A stretch of DNA of 42,022 nt from Collimonas sp. OK412. Lineage in GTDB: Bacteria; Pseudomonadota; Gammaproteobacteria; Burkholderiales; Burkholderiaceae_D. The stretch lies in assembly GCF_900112135.1 (NCBI RefSeq), contig NZ_FOLC01000034.1, positions 1 to 42,022 on the forward strand, written 5' to 3'. How positions within the stretch are numbered: position 1 is the first letter of the stretch; every line of letters begins with the position of its first letter. A model generated the notes under the pieces. The model ran no database searches and had not been told where the DNA came from. It saw only the letters and a list, made by a program, of their open reading frames with translations. This document shows, piece after piece, positions 35,213 to 42,022 of the stretch. A program made the position numbers and the translations under genes.

Positions 35213-36124
35213 TTAACCGCCGCGCCGCGCAGCCCGCTCCTTGCGCAATAGGCGCACGCTGTGCAGCGCCGTCAGCAGCACCGCGCACCAGATCGGGATA
35301 TAGGTGGCCAGCTGTCCCGGCGCCATCGACTCGCCGAGAAAAACGATGGCGACGCCGACCAGCAATACCGGCTCGACGTAGCCGAGGATGCCGAACAAGG
35401 CCATCGGCAGCAGCCGGCTGGCGCCCAGGTAAGCGCCGAGCGCCACCGTGCTCAGCAGGCCCATCCCCGGCAGCAGGAACAGCCACATGTCCGGCCGGTA
35501 GGCAACCACGGCCCAGGAATCGCGCAGGTACAGCATGACAGCCGCCACCGGCAGCAGCAACGCCATCTCCAACGCGAACGCCACCACCGGATCGGCATTG
35601 ATCTTGCGGCGCAGGATAAAGTAAGGCGGATAGCCAAGCGCCACCACCAGGGTCGGCCAGGCGAAGCTGCGCGTCAGCCACAGTTCGTGCAGCACGCCGA
35701 CCACGGCACAGGCAACCGCCAGCCATTGGAAAACATCCAGCCGTTCGTGATAATAAAAACGGCCGACCAGCACCATGGTCAAGGGCAGCAGGAAATATCC
35801 CAGCGAGACTTCCAGCGCACGGCCGTGCAAGGGCGCCCACAGGAAAATCCAGATCTGGACGCCAAGCAGCGCCGCCACTATCGCCAGGGCGGCGCAGGTC
35901 AAGGGTTCGCGCGCCAGGCGCTGCAGCAAGGCGCGCGCCTGCGGCAGGCGCTGGCGCAGGACCAGCAGGGCCAGCGCGCCGGGCAAGGTCCACACCACGC
36001 GCCAGGCGAAGATGTCGAGGCCGTCGAGCGGCGCCAGCAGCCTGGTGTAGCCGGACAACAAGGCAAACAGCATCGAGGCGCAGACCGACAGGCCGATGCC
36101 GCGCCCTATTTCATGTTGGCTCAT
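35213..36124 (-). CDS. EamA-family transporter, RarD-like
   Basis: A 303-aa inner-membrane protein with ten helices, from the drug/metabolite transporter superfamily. It begins GIGLSVCASMLFALLSGYTRLLAPLDGLDIFAWRVVWTLPG, the typical RarD pattern with the EamA repeat, and ends AVLLTALHSVRLLRKERAARRGG. RarD proteins are of uncertain substrate; chloramphenicol resistance has been noted in Pseudomonas. Residues LVGVAIVFLGESMAPGQ mark the second EamA half. It is separated by 25 bp from the small protein upstream, which may share a transcript. Confidence 0.85.
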   Translation of the reverse strand: MSQHEIGRGIGLSVCASMLFALLSGYTRLLAPLDGLDIFAWRVVWTLPGALALLVLRQRLPQARALLQRLAREPLTCAALAIVAALLGVQIWIFLWAPLHGRALEVSLGYFLLPLTMVLVGRFYYHERLDVFQWLAVACAVVGVLHELWLTRSFAWPTLVVALGYPPYFILRRKINADPVVAFALEMALLLPVAAVMLYLRDSWAVVAYRPDMWLFLLPGMGLLSTVALGAYLGASRLLPMALFGILGYVEPVLLVGVAIVFLGESMAPGQLATYIPIWCAVLLTALHSVRLLRKERAARRGG

Positions 36125-36149
36125 TGGGCCGACCGCACCTCGGCAGGCA

Positions 36150-36353
36150 TCACGCCAGCGCTTCCTTGGCGGCTTGTTCCGGCGTCAGGCCGTCATAAAA
36201 CTGGTCGGTAAACCATTCCACCTGTTCTTCGATATGCTCTTGCGCCTGTTCCAGGGTCGCGCCGCCGGCCACCAGGAAACCTTCGACTTCAATGCACCAG
36301 TTAATCAGCGCCAATGTTTCCGGGTCCAGCTCTTCATTCTTCTTTGCCATCAT
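36150..36353 (-). CDS. Small conserved acidic protein of unknown function
   Basis: A 67-aa acidic, helical product: MMAKKNEELDPETLALINWCIEVEG, then LVAGGATLEQAQEHIEEQVEWFTDQFYDGLTPEQAAKEALA. Regular spacing of acidic and aromatic residues suggests a compact two- or three-helix fold. AGGA lies just before ATG 36353 (a second ATG follows at 36350). I do not recognise a named domain. It sits before the RarD-like gene in the same direction; the long in-frame extension to 36425 is dismissed because the ribosome site is at 36353. Confidence 0.7.
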   Translation of the reverse strand: MMAKKNEELDPETLALINWCIEVEGFLVAGGATLEQAQEHIEEQVEWFTDQFYDGLTPEQAAKEALA

Positions 36354-36489
36354 TTTTCCTGTGTAAACGTCGTGTCGTGGCAGTTTGCCAATGCCGCCGC
36401 ATGCCAGCCTCGGCCTGCGCGGCAAACCTGCGCCGCCGGTATTCTACCCGCCTCCGCGCCGGCCAGGATATGGATTGCCGAATCGGCGC

Positions 36490-36969
36490 TCACGACGCGG
36501 CATGGCTCCAGCTGCCTTCGATCCTGATTTCGCTTTTCACGGAGCGCGCCAGGAAACACTCTTCGTGCGCCTGGTGGTGCAAATGGCGCAGCACGGCGTC
36601 GTCCGGGATCTTGGCGCCGGAAAAGGCCACCGCCGGCGCCAGCTCCACCAGCGCGATCCAGCTCTTGCCATCCGCCGCCCGCTCCATATGTCCCTTGGCC
36701 TGGTCGACATAACGCTCGACCAGGTAGCCGGCGCTGCGCGCGATGTCCAGGAACCACAGCATGTGGCAGCTCGACAAGGAGGCCACGAACGCCTCTTCCG
36801 GATCGACATTGGCCGGATTCGACAAAGGCACCCTGACCACATGCGGCGAACTCGATGCCGGCACCACGGCGCCGCCGTCGAAATGCCAACTGTGGGCGCG
36901 GCTGTAACGGTTATCGGTGAATACGGCATCCGCGCGTTCCCACCCGATAGTGGCGACATGGATCGACAT
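36490..36969 (-). CDS. OsmC-family peroxidase
   Basis: A 159-aa OsmC/Ohr-type thiol peroxidase. The two redox cysteines are Cys68 (SLSSCHMLWFLDIARSAGY) and Cys138 (HHQAHEECFLARSVKSEI), in the two places expected. WHFDGGAVVPASSSPHVVRVPLSNPANVDPEEAFV is the OsmC entry. It should reduce organic hydroperoxides in the cytoplasm, alone or with lipoyl partners. AAGGAA precedes ATG 36969 by 8 nt. No peroxide regulator (OhrR) is adjacent. Confidence 0.9.
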   Translation of the reverse strand: MSIHVATIGWERADAVFTDNRYSRAHSWHFDGGAVVPASSSPHVVRVPLSNPANVDPEEAFVASLSSCHMLWFLDIARSAGYLVERYVDQAKGHMERAADGKSWIALVELAPAVAFSGAKIPDDAVLRHLHHQAHEECFLARSVKSEIRIEGSWSHAAS

Positions 36970-37085
36970 GGCATTTCCTTCAGGTTTGGATTGACAAGTT
37001 TCTGCGCGCACGATGATACCGAAAATTTTCCGATGCCGTGGGCAGCTCGCTCGTATTGGCGCGCATTGCCGAAGCCGGGCCGGCG

Positions 37086-38102
37086 TCACTCGTCGCCGCG
37101 CTTCCTGAAAGCCAGCCAGCCGGCCACCGCAGTGAAGCTAGCGACAATGCCGGCGATGATCCAGAATCCTTGAGGATCCTGCCCCAGCGGGATGCCGCCT
37201 ACATTCATGCCAAGCAGGCCGGCGATGATGTTGATCGGCAGCGCCAGCACCGTGACGATGGTCAGCACGAACAGGCTGCGGTTATTGCCCTCATTGACGC
37301 GCGCCGCGATTTCTTCCTGCAGCAGCTTGATGCGTTCCTGCAGCGTGGCGATTTCGTGCAGCGCCATCGAAAATTCTTCCGTGGCGTGGCGCAGCTCTTG
37401 CGAATCGATGTCAGCCACCCAGTTCGGCGGCCGCTGCAGCAGGCGGAACAAGGCTGCCGGCTCCGGCGCCAGCAGGCGCTGCAGACGCACCAGCACGCGC
37501 CGCAGCTCGCCCAGGTTGGCGCGTTTCTGGTTCTGCTTGCCGGCCAGCAGGGTGTCTTCTATGCCGTCGACCCGCTGGATGGCGTCGCGCACGATCTTCG
37601 ACAGCACCTCAGCCTGGTCGCGTAGCAGATGGGTAAGCAGCTCGATCGAAGAACGGATCGGCTCACCGTTCTTCACCGCGTTGCGCAAGCGGTCGACCGC
37701 CTTCAGCGGCTTCAGCCGGGCGCTGATCACAACCTGCCGGTCGACATTCAGGAACAGCGTGGAAATGTCCGCCGGATCGAATGAAAAATCGTGCAGCACA
37801 TCGTTGACCACCGCGATCAGCATATTGTCGACCAGTTCGATGCGGGTCGAGCGCTGGCCTTCGTGCAGGGTTGCGTAGAATTCGTCGCCCAGCGCGGCAT
37901 GCTTCCTCAGCCACTTTTCGCAAGCGGTATTGGCCAGGTTAAGGTGCAGCCAGATGAACTGGCCGGGATGCTGCTCGCGTGCAGCCAGCCACTCCTCCGC
38001 CTGTTTCGACTCGATTGGCCGGCCTTGCGCGTCGGCGTCGAATAAAAAACCGCATACCAGGCCGGTCTGGTCCGAGCCGTAAGGCAGTGTCACGGTCTGC
38101 AT
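37086..38102 (-). CDS. CorA-family divalent cation transporter, ZntB-like
   Basis: A 338-aa inner-membrane protein. The large N-terminal cytoplasmic domain (FIWLHLNLANTACEKWLRKH, then MLIAVVNDVLHDFSFDPADISTLFLNVDRQVVISARLKPLKAVDRLR) and the long stalk helix precede two C-terminal membrane helices with the GMN motif in LLGMNVGGIPLGQDP, which forms the pore entrance. The 'GGIPL' after GMN and the N-terminal pattern fit the ZntB branch (Zn2+ transport) better than Mg2+ CorA. ATG 38102 has GGAG 6-8 nt upstream. It stands alone. Confidence 0.88.
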   Translation of the reverse strand: MQTVTLPYGSDQTGLVCGFLFDADAQGRPIESKQAEEWLAAREQHPGQFIWLHLNLANTACEKWLRKHAALGDEFYATLHEGQRSTRIELVDNMLIAVVNDVLHDFSFDPADISTLFLNVDRQVVISARLKPLKAVDRLRNAVKNGEPIRSSIELLTHLLRDQAEVLSKIVRDAIQRVDGIEDTLLAGKQNQKRANLGELRRVLVRLQRLLAPEPAALFRLLQRPPNWVADIDSQELRHATEEFSMALHEIATLQERIKLLQEEIAARVNEGNNRSLFVLTIVTVLALPINIIAGLLGMNVGGIPLGQDPQGFWIIAGIVASFTAVAGWLAFRKRGDE

Positions 38103-38182
38103 CGCTTCTCCCATCAACCCAAACGCACAGTTTAGCGCAGGCAGTCGATTCGCATGCATGCCCATCAGGCAAAAACCAGGTC

Positions 38183-38842
38183 CTAATAAATTCCGGGAAT
38201 CAGCCGCGAGGTGCGAGCACGGTAGGCATCGTACTCGGCGCCGAACTGGCTGCGCAGCAGCGCTTCCTCGGCGCGCATGCGGGCCAGCAGCGGCGCCAGC
38301 ATGAGGGCGGTGAGCAGTACGCCGAGCCCGGAACGGAAAACCAGGGACCAGCCCAGCGCATTCACCAGCAGGCCCAGGTAACTGGGATGGCGGATAACGC
38401 TGTAGATGCCGCCGGTGACCAGCTCATGCCCCGGCTGGATCGCCACCAGGCCGCTGAAGCGGCGTCCCAGGATGAAAACCGGCCACAGCCTCAGCACGCC
38501 GCCGGCGATGAACAGGATAACGCCGGTCCAGCGCAGCGCATCGCCGCCGAAGGTCCAGAAGCCGATGCGGTCGGAATACGCCGGCAGGTAAGCCTGCAGC
38601 AGCCCGATCAGCCCGACGGCGGGAATGATCCAGCGGTTGCCGCGGTCCTCGCGCTCGCCGGAACTCAGGTTGGCGCTGGTGAAGAGCGCCGCGCCGGCCA
38701 GCGCCATGAATGCGGCGGCGGTGACAAGCAAGGCCGGCCGCGAGAAAAAGGCGGCAAATCCGCCCTCGCCGAAGATGGCGAGCCAAAGGTAGGCAAGGCT
38801 CGACACCATAGTGAAGGTCGCCAGTCTAGGTGTGAGCTGCAT
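38183..38842 (-). CDS. Isoprenylcysteine carboxyl-methyltransferase (ICMT/PEMT-like) family membrane protein
   Basis: A 219-aa integral membrane protein with five or six helices. The C-terminal half carries the family signature: LVAIQPGHELVTGGIYSVIRHPSYLGLLVNALGW and, after one helix, RMRAEEALLRSQFGAEYDAYRARTSRLIP, which bind S-adenosylmethionine in related methyltransferases. Bacterial members have unknown lipid or protein substrates. GGAGG at 5 nt before ATG 38842 decides the start. A tiny membrane-protein ORF ends 29 bp upstream on the same strand. Confidence 0.85.
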   Translation of the reverse strand: MQLTPRLATFTMVSSLAYLWLAIFGEGGFAAFFSRPALLVTAAAFMALAGAALFTSANLSSGEREDRGNRWIIPAVGLIGLLQAYLPAYSDRIGFWTFGGDALRWTGVILFIAGGVLRLWPVFILGRRFSGLVAIQPGHELVTGGIYSVIRHPSYLGLLVNALGWSLVFRSGLGVLLTALMLAPLLARMRAEEALLRSQFGAEYDAYRARTSRLIPGIY

Positions 38843-38871
38843 GAGCACCTCCGTGGAGTGAACCTTCTTCA

Positions 38872-38970
38872 TTATAGCGACGTGCGGCCTTGCCCGAGCC
38901 TGTCCCGCACTGCCAGGATCAGCAGCACCGGCAGCGCCAGCGAAGCCAGGTTCCACAGGCGCAGACTCAT
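38872..38970 (-). CDS. 32-aa membrane microprotein
   Basis: ATG at 38968-38970, TAA at 38872-38874. The product, MSLRLWNLASLALPVLLILA followed by VRDRLGQGRTSL, is a single hydrophobic helix with a basic end. AAAGGACGTGG lies directly before the ATG, a strong ribosome site. It is 29 bp ahead of the ICMT-like gene and in the same direction, so probably in one transcript. No family is known to me; small one-helix proteins like this often regulate a neighbouring membrane enzyme. The ATG and ribosome site support translation, but length alone cannot prove it. Confidence 0.5.
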   Translation of the reverse strand: MSLRLWNLASLALPVLLILAVRDRLGQGRTSL

Positions 38971-38974
38971 CCAC

Positions 38975-39282
38975 GTCCTTTCATCATTTGATCAAATGCC
39001 AACAAAAACCCGGCGAACGGGAATTGTTGCCCTGCGTAATTGTGCACGAAATCGTTACCTGAATGATGTTAATTTTGAATGTTTTTATTGTAGGAAAAAA
39101 CCCACAAATATCGTCATTCCCAGGATTTTTACCTAACAATTTTTAACAAACCATTGTTTTTTTTGAAAACTAAATTAGCATACGAACAATTGTAAAAAAT
39201 TAATCAAATCAATGACCTAGGACCCGGAACAAGCACCCGGCCGCGGTAGTGTCGCGACCCGTAATATTGGAAGGCAAGTACA
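38975..39282. other. AT-rich intergenic region
   Basis: About 308 bp without a recognisable gene. GC content is far below the rest: 31 G+C in 120 nt at 39061-39180 (26%), against about 60% nearby. It has A/T runs, AACAAT...ATTGTT inverted (about 39136-39160) and ACAATTGT (39186-39193). The sequence could bind H-NS-like silencers and hold the promoter of the orphan gene at 39283. No exact promoter can be called. Confidence 0.6.
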
Positions 39283-39603
39283 GTGAGAACCAAGGATCTT
39301 AGTACATTACAAACGTTTTTCTGTTTCGTCGCTATCTCCCCCGGCATCTGGTATTTCTTCTGCGACGGCATCGAAGTGATGGCAAGGCAGAATACGCGCG
39401 CCATCGACAGGAATGTGGCGTTCCAGACCGTCGCCCAATATCACAAAGCCAAACGCAACGGCCTGGCAAAAGTCGCCTGCGCCCAGGCAGGCGCGGCATC
39501 GACCTCGTTCCTGCGGGCGAACGATGAAAAAGACTATGAGGTGTGGAAAAACACCGAGCGATCGGAGTGCAAGATCGCCGGCATAGAAATGGCGTCGAAT
39601 TAG
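39283..39603 (+). CDS. Small membrane-anchored orphan protein
   Basis: A 106-aa product with GTG start and GGAAGG 8 nt upstream. One hydrophobic segment, LQTFFCFVAISPGIWYFFCDGIEV (residues 9-32), should anchor it in the inner membrane. The rest is polar, with many Lys, Ala and Asn and two cysteines (66, 96) that could form a disulfide in the periplasm. I recognise no domain. Its composition and AT-rich upstream DNA differ from neighbours, which suggests an acquired gene. It converges with the N0/SPOR-like gene at 59 bp. Confidence 0.55.
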   Translation: MRTKDLSTLQTFFCFVAISPGIWYFFCDGIEVMARQNTRAIDRNVAFQTVAQYHKAKRNGLAKVACAQAGAASTSFLRANDEKDYEVWKNTERSECKIAGIEMASN

Positions 39604-39662
39604 CGCAGAAACCAAGATGCGCGATTACACGCTTCGCGGGTTCGACGGGCAAGTTGTCAAAT

Positions 39663-40346
39663 TCATGGATGGCTCGACGGCTGGCTGTCGGCGAAAGACG
39701 GCGTCTCCTGCGCCGCAAATGCGGCAGGCAACGACGGCGTAGAAATCAGGTTGCTTAATCCCGCCCGCTCGACTGCGGAAATCATCGATTGGTAACCTTC
39801 GGCGCTGTCACGGCACAGCAGCACGACGGAAAAACCTGTATCAGCCGGATCGCCAGGAGCCCGGACCTCAGCTTCGCCGCCCATCGCACGGATTCGCGCA
39901 ACGATTGCCTGCGCGCGCCGTTCGGAAGCGAATACGGCTCCGACATATTCAATTTGCGGGACGTGCGGCGGCCCCGCTTCCACACTGGCACTGGGCGATT
40001 GAGCGCTGCCGCCCGCCCCTGGCTCGACTGCCCTCACCTGGTAAATATTGCCGCCGTCACGCATCAGGACCAGGCCGCGCTCATGCAGAGAGTTCTCGAA
40101 GAGAGAGAAAAACTGGCTGGAACCCAGCGGACCTGACGACGCAAGACTGATCGTCCCGTGCACATCCTGAGCCAGACGAATCGTCTTCCCCGAATACTGG
40201 CTGGCCAGACGCACCGCATCGGGCAATCCGATATCCCGCCAGATCACATACAGCAGATCATCGGATAGAACCGCAGTCACATGCGAAAACAACAGGATAG
40301 CTAACAGGCATGTTATGGATTTTTTTTGTATTGATATCTGACACAT
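39663..40346 (-). CDS. Exported protein with secretin-N0-like and SPOR-like regions
   Basis: A 227-aa protein (235 if begun at ATG 40370). The signal peptide KKSITCLLAILLFSHVTAVLS precedes DLLYVIWRDIGLPDAVRLASQYSGKTIRLAQDVHGTISLASSGPLGSSQFFSLFENSLHERGLVLMRDGGNIYQVRAVEP, which follows the N0/STN fold of secretins such as GspD. A Ser/Pro linker leads to IEYVGAVFASERRAQAIVARIRAMGGEAEV and FSVVLLCRDSAEGYQSMISAVERAGLS, which resemble a SPOR domain (peptidoglycan binding). No secretin pore or other type II or type IV pilus gene is near. The domain calls are by eye. The earlier ATG lies inside a hairpin, so 40346 is preferred. Confidence 0.6.
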   Translation of the reverse strand: MCQISIQKKSITCLLAILLFSHVTAVLSDDLLYVIWRDIGLPDAVRLASQYSGKTIRLAQDVHGTISLASSGPLGSSQFFSLFENSLHERGLVLMRDGGNIYQVRAVEPGAGGSAQSPSASVEAGPPHVPQIEYVGAVFASERRAQAIVARIRAMGGEAEVRAPGDPADTGFSVVLLCRDSAEGYQSMISAVERAGLSNLISTPSLPAAFAAQETPSFADSQPSSHP

Positions 40347-40365
40347 ATGCTCAAACGAGTGCAGC

Positions 40366-40404
40366 GCCATCGATTCTGCATTTGGCGAATGCAGAATCGA
40401 TGGC
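40366..40404. repeat. Perfect 17-bp inverted repeat between the GH28 gene and the N0/SPOR gene
   Basis: GCCATCGATTCTGCATT (40366-40382) and AATGCAGAATCGATGGC (40388-40404) are exactly complementary around the 5-nt loop TGGCG. It begins 32 bp after the polygalacturonase stop on the minus strand, so it could act as a terminator or 3' stabiliser, but no U-run follows. The ATG at 40370 of the next gene lies within the left arm. Confidence 0.7.
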
Positions 40405-40435
40405 CGCGTTCACGGAAAAATCAAGCCGGCAGAAT

Positions 40436-42022
40436 CTAGAAAGGCGACATCGAGGATGGAAAGGACACGAAAGCCTGGCTGCAGTCGATTGCCTGCTGGC
40501 CGTCTTTCGGCGCCGTGACCACCGTCACGTTATTCGCTGCGGACGGCGCAATCGCAAAGTTGACCGGACCAGGCCCGACAGTAAACTGTGTGTTCGACGG
40601 CGGCGTCGGGCCACCGTTGTGCGGGCTGTTCGATATCTTCGGCGTGGAATCGAACATGACGTTATCCAAGGTAATCTTCAGCGGATTGACCGTGCCGTTG
40701 AAAGCATAGCCGTTGAAGGTGAGCGTGCCGCCGCCATATTTTGCGCTGCCGAGGTAATGGAAGCCGCTGACCGCAATGTCGTGGAAATCCGGCGCCAGGG
40801 TGTGATTGCCGGCGCTGTAGTAAGGATCGAATATCATCGGTTCCTTGACGTTACGCATGCAGATCTGCCGATAGCTGATGTTCTTCACCGTGCCGCCGCG
40901 GCCGTCGTCCGACTTGATCCGTATGCCGACGCTGTTTTGAGAATCCTGGCCATCGATCGACAGATCACGCATCTCGATGCCGTCGACACCCGAATTCGTC
41001 TCGCTGCCGATCGACATGCCGTGGCCATAATAGAAGTGGCTGTGGACAATCCGGTGCGAGAGAGCCGGCGCCGATCCGCTCGCCTTGATCGCGATATTGT
41101 CATCGCCGCCGCTGAAATAAGAATAGGCGATCAGCACATTGCTGGATTGGCCGGGATCGATCCCGTCGGTATTTTTCGTGGTTTCCGGCGTGAAGCAAGT
41201 GCTTGGCGAAGTAGCGGGCGTTGTCGGATCCGGGCTGCTCCCGGCCGGACAGGCATAACCCGGCCTGGAGTAAGCCAGAGTCGGGGTCAGGATTTTCACT
41301 CCCCAGGCGGTAAAACCGCTTACCGTATTAGGCACCACATGGAATGCCGGCGCATTCTGGACGGTAATACGGTACAGCGTGAAATTGCTGCCGCCAAAGA
41401 CCTGGATCAGGCGCGGATTGTTCTGGTTCTTGCCCGTCGACTTGTTCAGCATGGCGACGTCCCACCAAGTCATTGTGCCCGCGTTGGCGCCGGACGTTAA
41501 TACGCTGCCGCCGCGGCCGTCGATGATGCCGTCGCCTACTACCCCGCTGTTTTGTGTCTTGCTGGCGGTGATCAAGGCATTGCAGGACTTGCCGTCACCG
41601 GCAGCGGTACCGCAGTTGCCGTCGCCGATATCGAAATCGGCCGGACTGCGCGACGCGAACAAGGTCACTCCCTGATCCACCCAGAGGGTGACGCCGCTAG
41701 CCAGGGTCAACGGGCCGGAAAGAAATGCATTCTGGCCGCTGCTGCCGGTAGTCAGCTTGACCGCCTGCCCGGCAGGGCAGCGGGAGATTTCTTTTTGAAT
41801 CCGCGCGGTATCCGGATTGGAATTGCTCAGGCTGGCGTCGACAGAAGCAGGCAACAGGCCGCCCGCCTGGGTAAGGCCCGCGACCAGGGTGGCGCACACG
41901 GTTCCAGGAAGCTGCGGCTCGGGCGGGAGCGCCGCATCCACTGTTGAAGAAACACCATTCGATCCGGTTGATGTACCGCCTGTTCCGGTTGACGTGCCGC
42001 CTGTTCCGGTTGACGTGCCGCC
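40436..42022 (-). CDS. Polygalacturonase-like glycoside hydrolase family 28, partial (N terminus outside window)
   Basis: 529 codons are visible, and the frame continues past the right window edge, so GTG 41941 is not a start. The right-handed beta-helix carries the GH28 active-site blocks in order: NTDGIDPG, GGDDNIAIKAS, GHGMSIGSET and RIKSDDGRGG, which together hold the catalytic Asp residues, His and substrate-binding Arg-Lys. It should hydrolyse pectin-type polygalacturonan outside the cell. The C-terminal part (FNGYAFNGTVNPLKITLDNVMFDST) is a normal helix end. Upstream of the catalytic domain is a low-complexity linker, GGTSTGT repeated, as expected for a surface-exposed or lipid-anchored enzyme. 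Confidence 0.9.
   Translation of the reverse strand, partial: GGTSTGTGGTSTGTGGTSTGSNGVSSTVDAALPPEPQLPGTVCATLVAGLTQAGGLLPASVDASLSNSNPDTARIQKEISRCPAGQAVKLTTGSSGQNAFLSGPLTLASGVTLWVDQGVTLFASRSPADFDIGDGNCGTAAGDGKSCNALITASKTQNSGVVGDGIIDGRGGSVLTSGANAGTMTWWDVAMLNKSTGKNQNNPRLIQVFGGSNFTLYRITVQNAPAFHVVPNTVSGFTAWGVKILTPTLAYSRPGYACPAGSSPDPTTPATSPSTCFTPETTKNTDGIDPGQSSNVLIAYSYFSGGDDNIAIKASGSAPALSHRIVHSHFYYGHGMSIGSETNSGVDGIEMRDLSIDGQDSQNSVGIRIKSDDGRGGTVKNISYRQICMRNVKEPMIFDPYYSAGNHTLAPDFHDIAVSGFHYLGSAKYGGGTLTFNGYAFNGTVNPLKITLDNVMFDSTPKISNSPHNGGPTPPSNTQFTVGPGPVNFAIAPSAANNVTVVTAPKDGQQAIDCSQAFVSFPSSMSPF
41963..42022. repeat. 21-bp tandem repeat encoding GGTSTGT units
   Basis: Three units (41963-41983, 41984-42004, 42005-edge) of the plus-strand form TCCGGTTGACGTGCCGCCTGT; the first differs at two positions (A/G changes to GATGTACC). 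They stay in frame with the polygalacturonase gene and code for Gly-Thr-Ser-rich linker heptads. The array continues beyond the window, and its copy number may vary between strains. Confidence 0.85.

Noticed and set aside
41939-41941. GTG as the start of the pectinase gene
   Set aside because: The frame remains open upstream through in-frame GGTSTGT repeats, and there is no signal peptide after this GTG.

Overview
The window reads as chromosomal DNA of a betaproteobacterium in the order Burkholderiales. The best guess is Oxalobacteraceae, in or near Collimonas. The reasons are the high-GC codon use, Sec-type lipoprotein and secreted-protein styles, MipA/OmpR-type modules, a RarD-type permease, and an amino-sugar catabolic locus beside a secreted pectinase. 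This family-level placement is inference from protein style, not from a marker gene. Genes are tightly packed, and many convergent pairs are separated by 0-60 bp. No rRNA, tRNA or CRISPR was found.

Left part (1-6.4 kb): the C-terminal tail of an IS4-type transposase with a REP-like palindrome; glutaryl-CoA dehydrogenase (gcdH), whose stop codon overlaps the stop codon of convergent mntH; a secreted DUF4019 protein; a LysR regulator; a P-loop ATPase; and a DUF985 cupin. A 3'-terminal scrap of a second copy of the LysR gene lies directly before the cupin gene.

Central part (6.4-19 kb): this is the most interesting stretch. A leftward operon encodes a GtsA/GltB-like sugar-binding protein, an OmpR-type response regulator and a histidine kinase, with no permease genes. 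Diverging from it is a rightward operon for sugar import and amino-sugar breakdown. It encodes a binding protein, two permeases, an ATPase, a BadF-type (GlcNAc or GlcN) kinase, NagA, a SIS-type GlcN-6-P deaminase and a Gfo/Idh/MocA oxidoreductase. No LacI, GntR or ROK repressor is present. The roughly 440-bp region between the two start codons carries GTAA direct repeats at exact 10-bp spacing, as expected for an OmpR-family regulator. I propose a three-component sensor (periplasmic binding protein, kinase, regulator) that controls the import and catabolic operon. Two strong hairpins between the binding-protein and permease genes probably set their expression ratio.

19-23.7 kb: a flavin reductase, an SDR oxidoreductase, an amino-acid ABC transporter (binding protein, internal terminator, two permeases, no ATPase) and a HigBA-type toxin-antitoxin pair.

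23.7-29.2 kb: an SOS mutagenesis cassette, imuA-imuB-dnaE2, behind a near-consensus LexA box.

29.2-38.9 kb, almost all leftward: an MFS transporter, a glutathione S-transferase, a HAD hydrolase, a mipA-RR-HK operon, a RarD-like permease, a small conserved acidic protein, an OsmC peroxidase, a CorA/ZntB transporter, and an isoprenylcysteine-methyltransferase-family protein preceded by a 32-codon membrane microprotein.

Right end (39-42 kb): an AT-rich stretch with a small membrane-anchored orphan protein, an exported protein with secretin-N0-like and SPOR-like parts, a 17-bp perfect inverted repeat, and a GH28 polygalacturonase that runs off the window through a GGTSTGT repeat linker.
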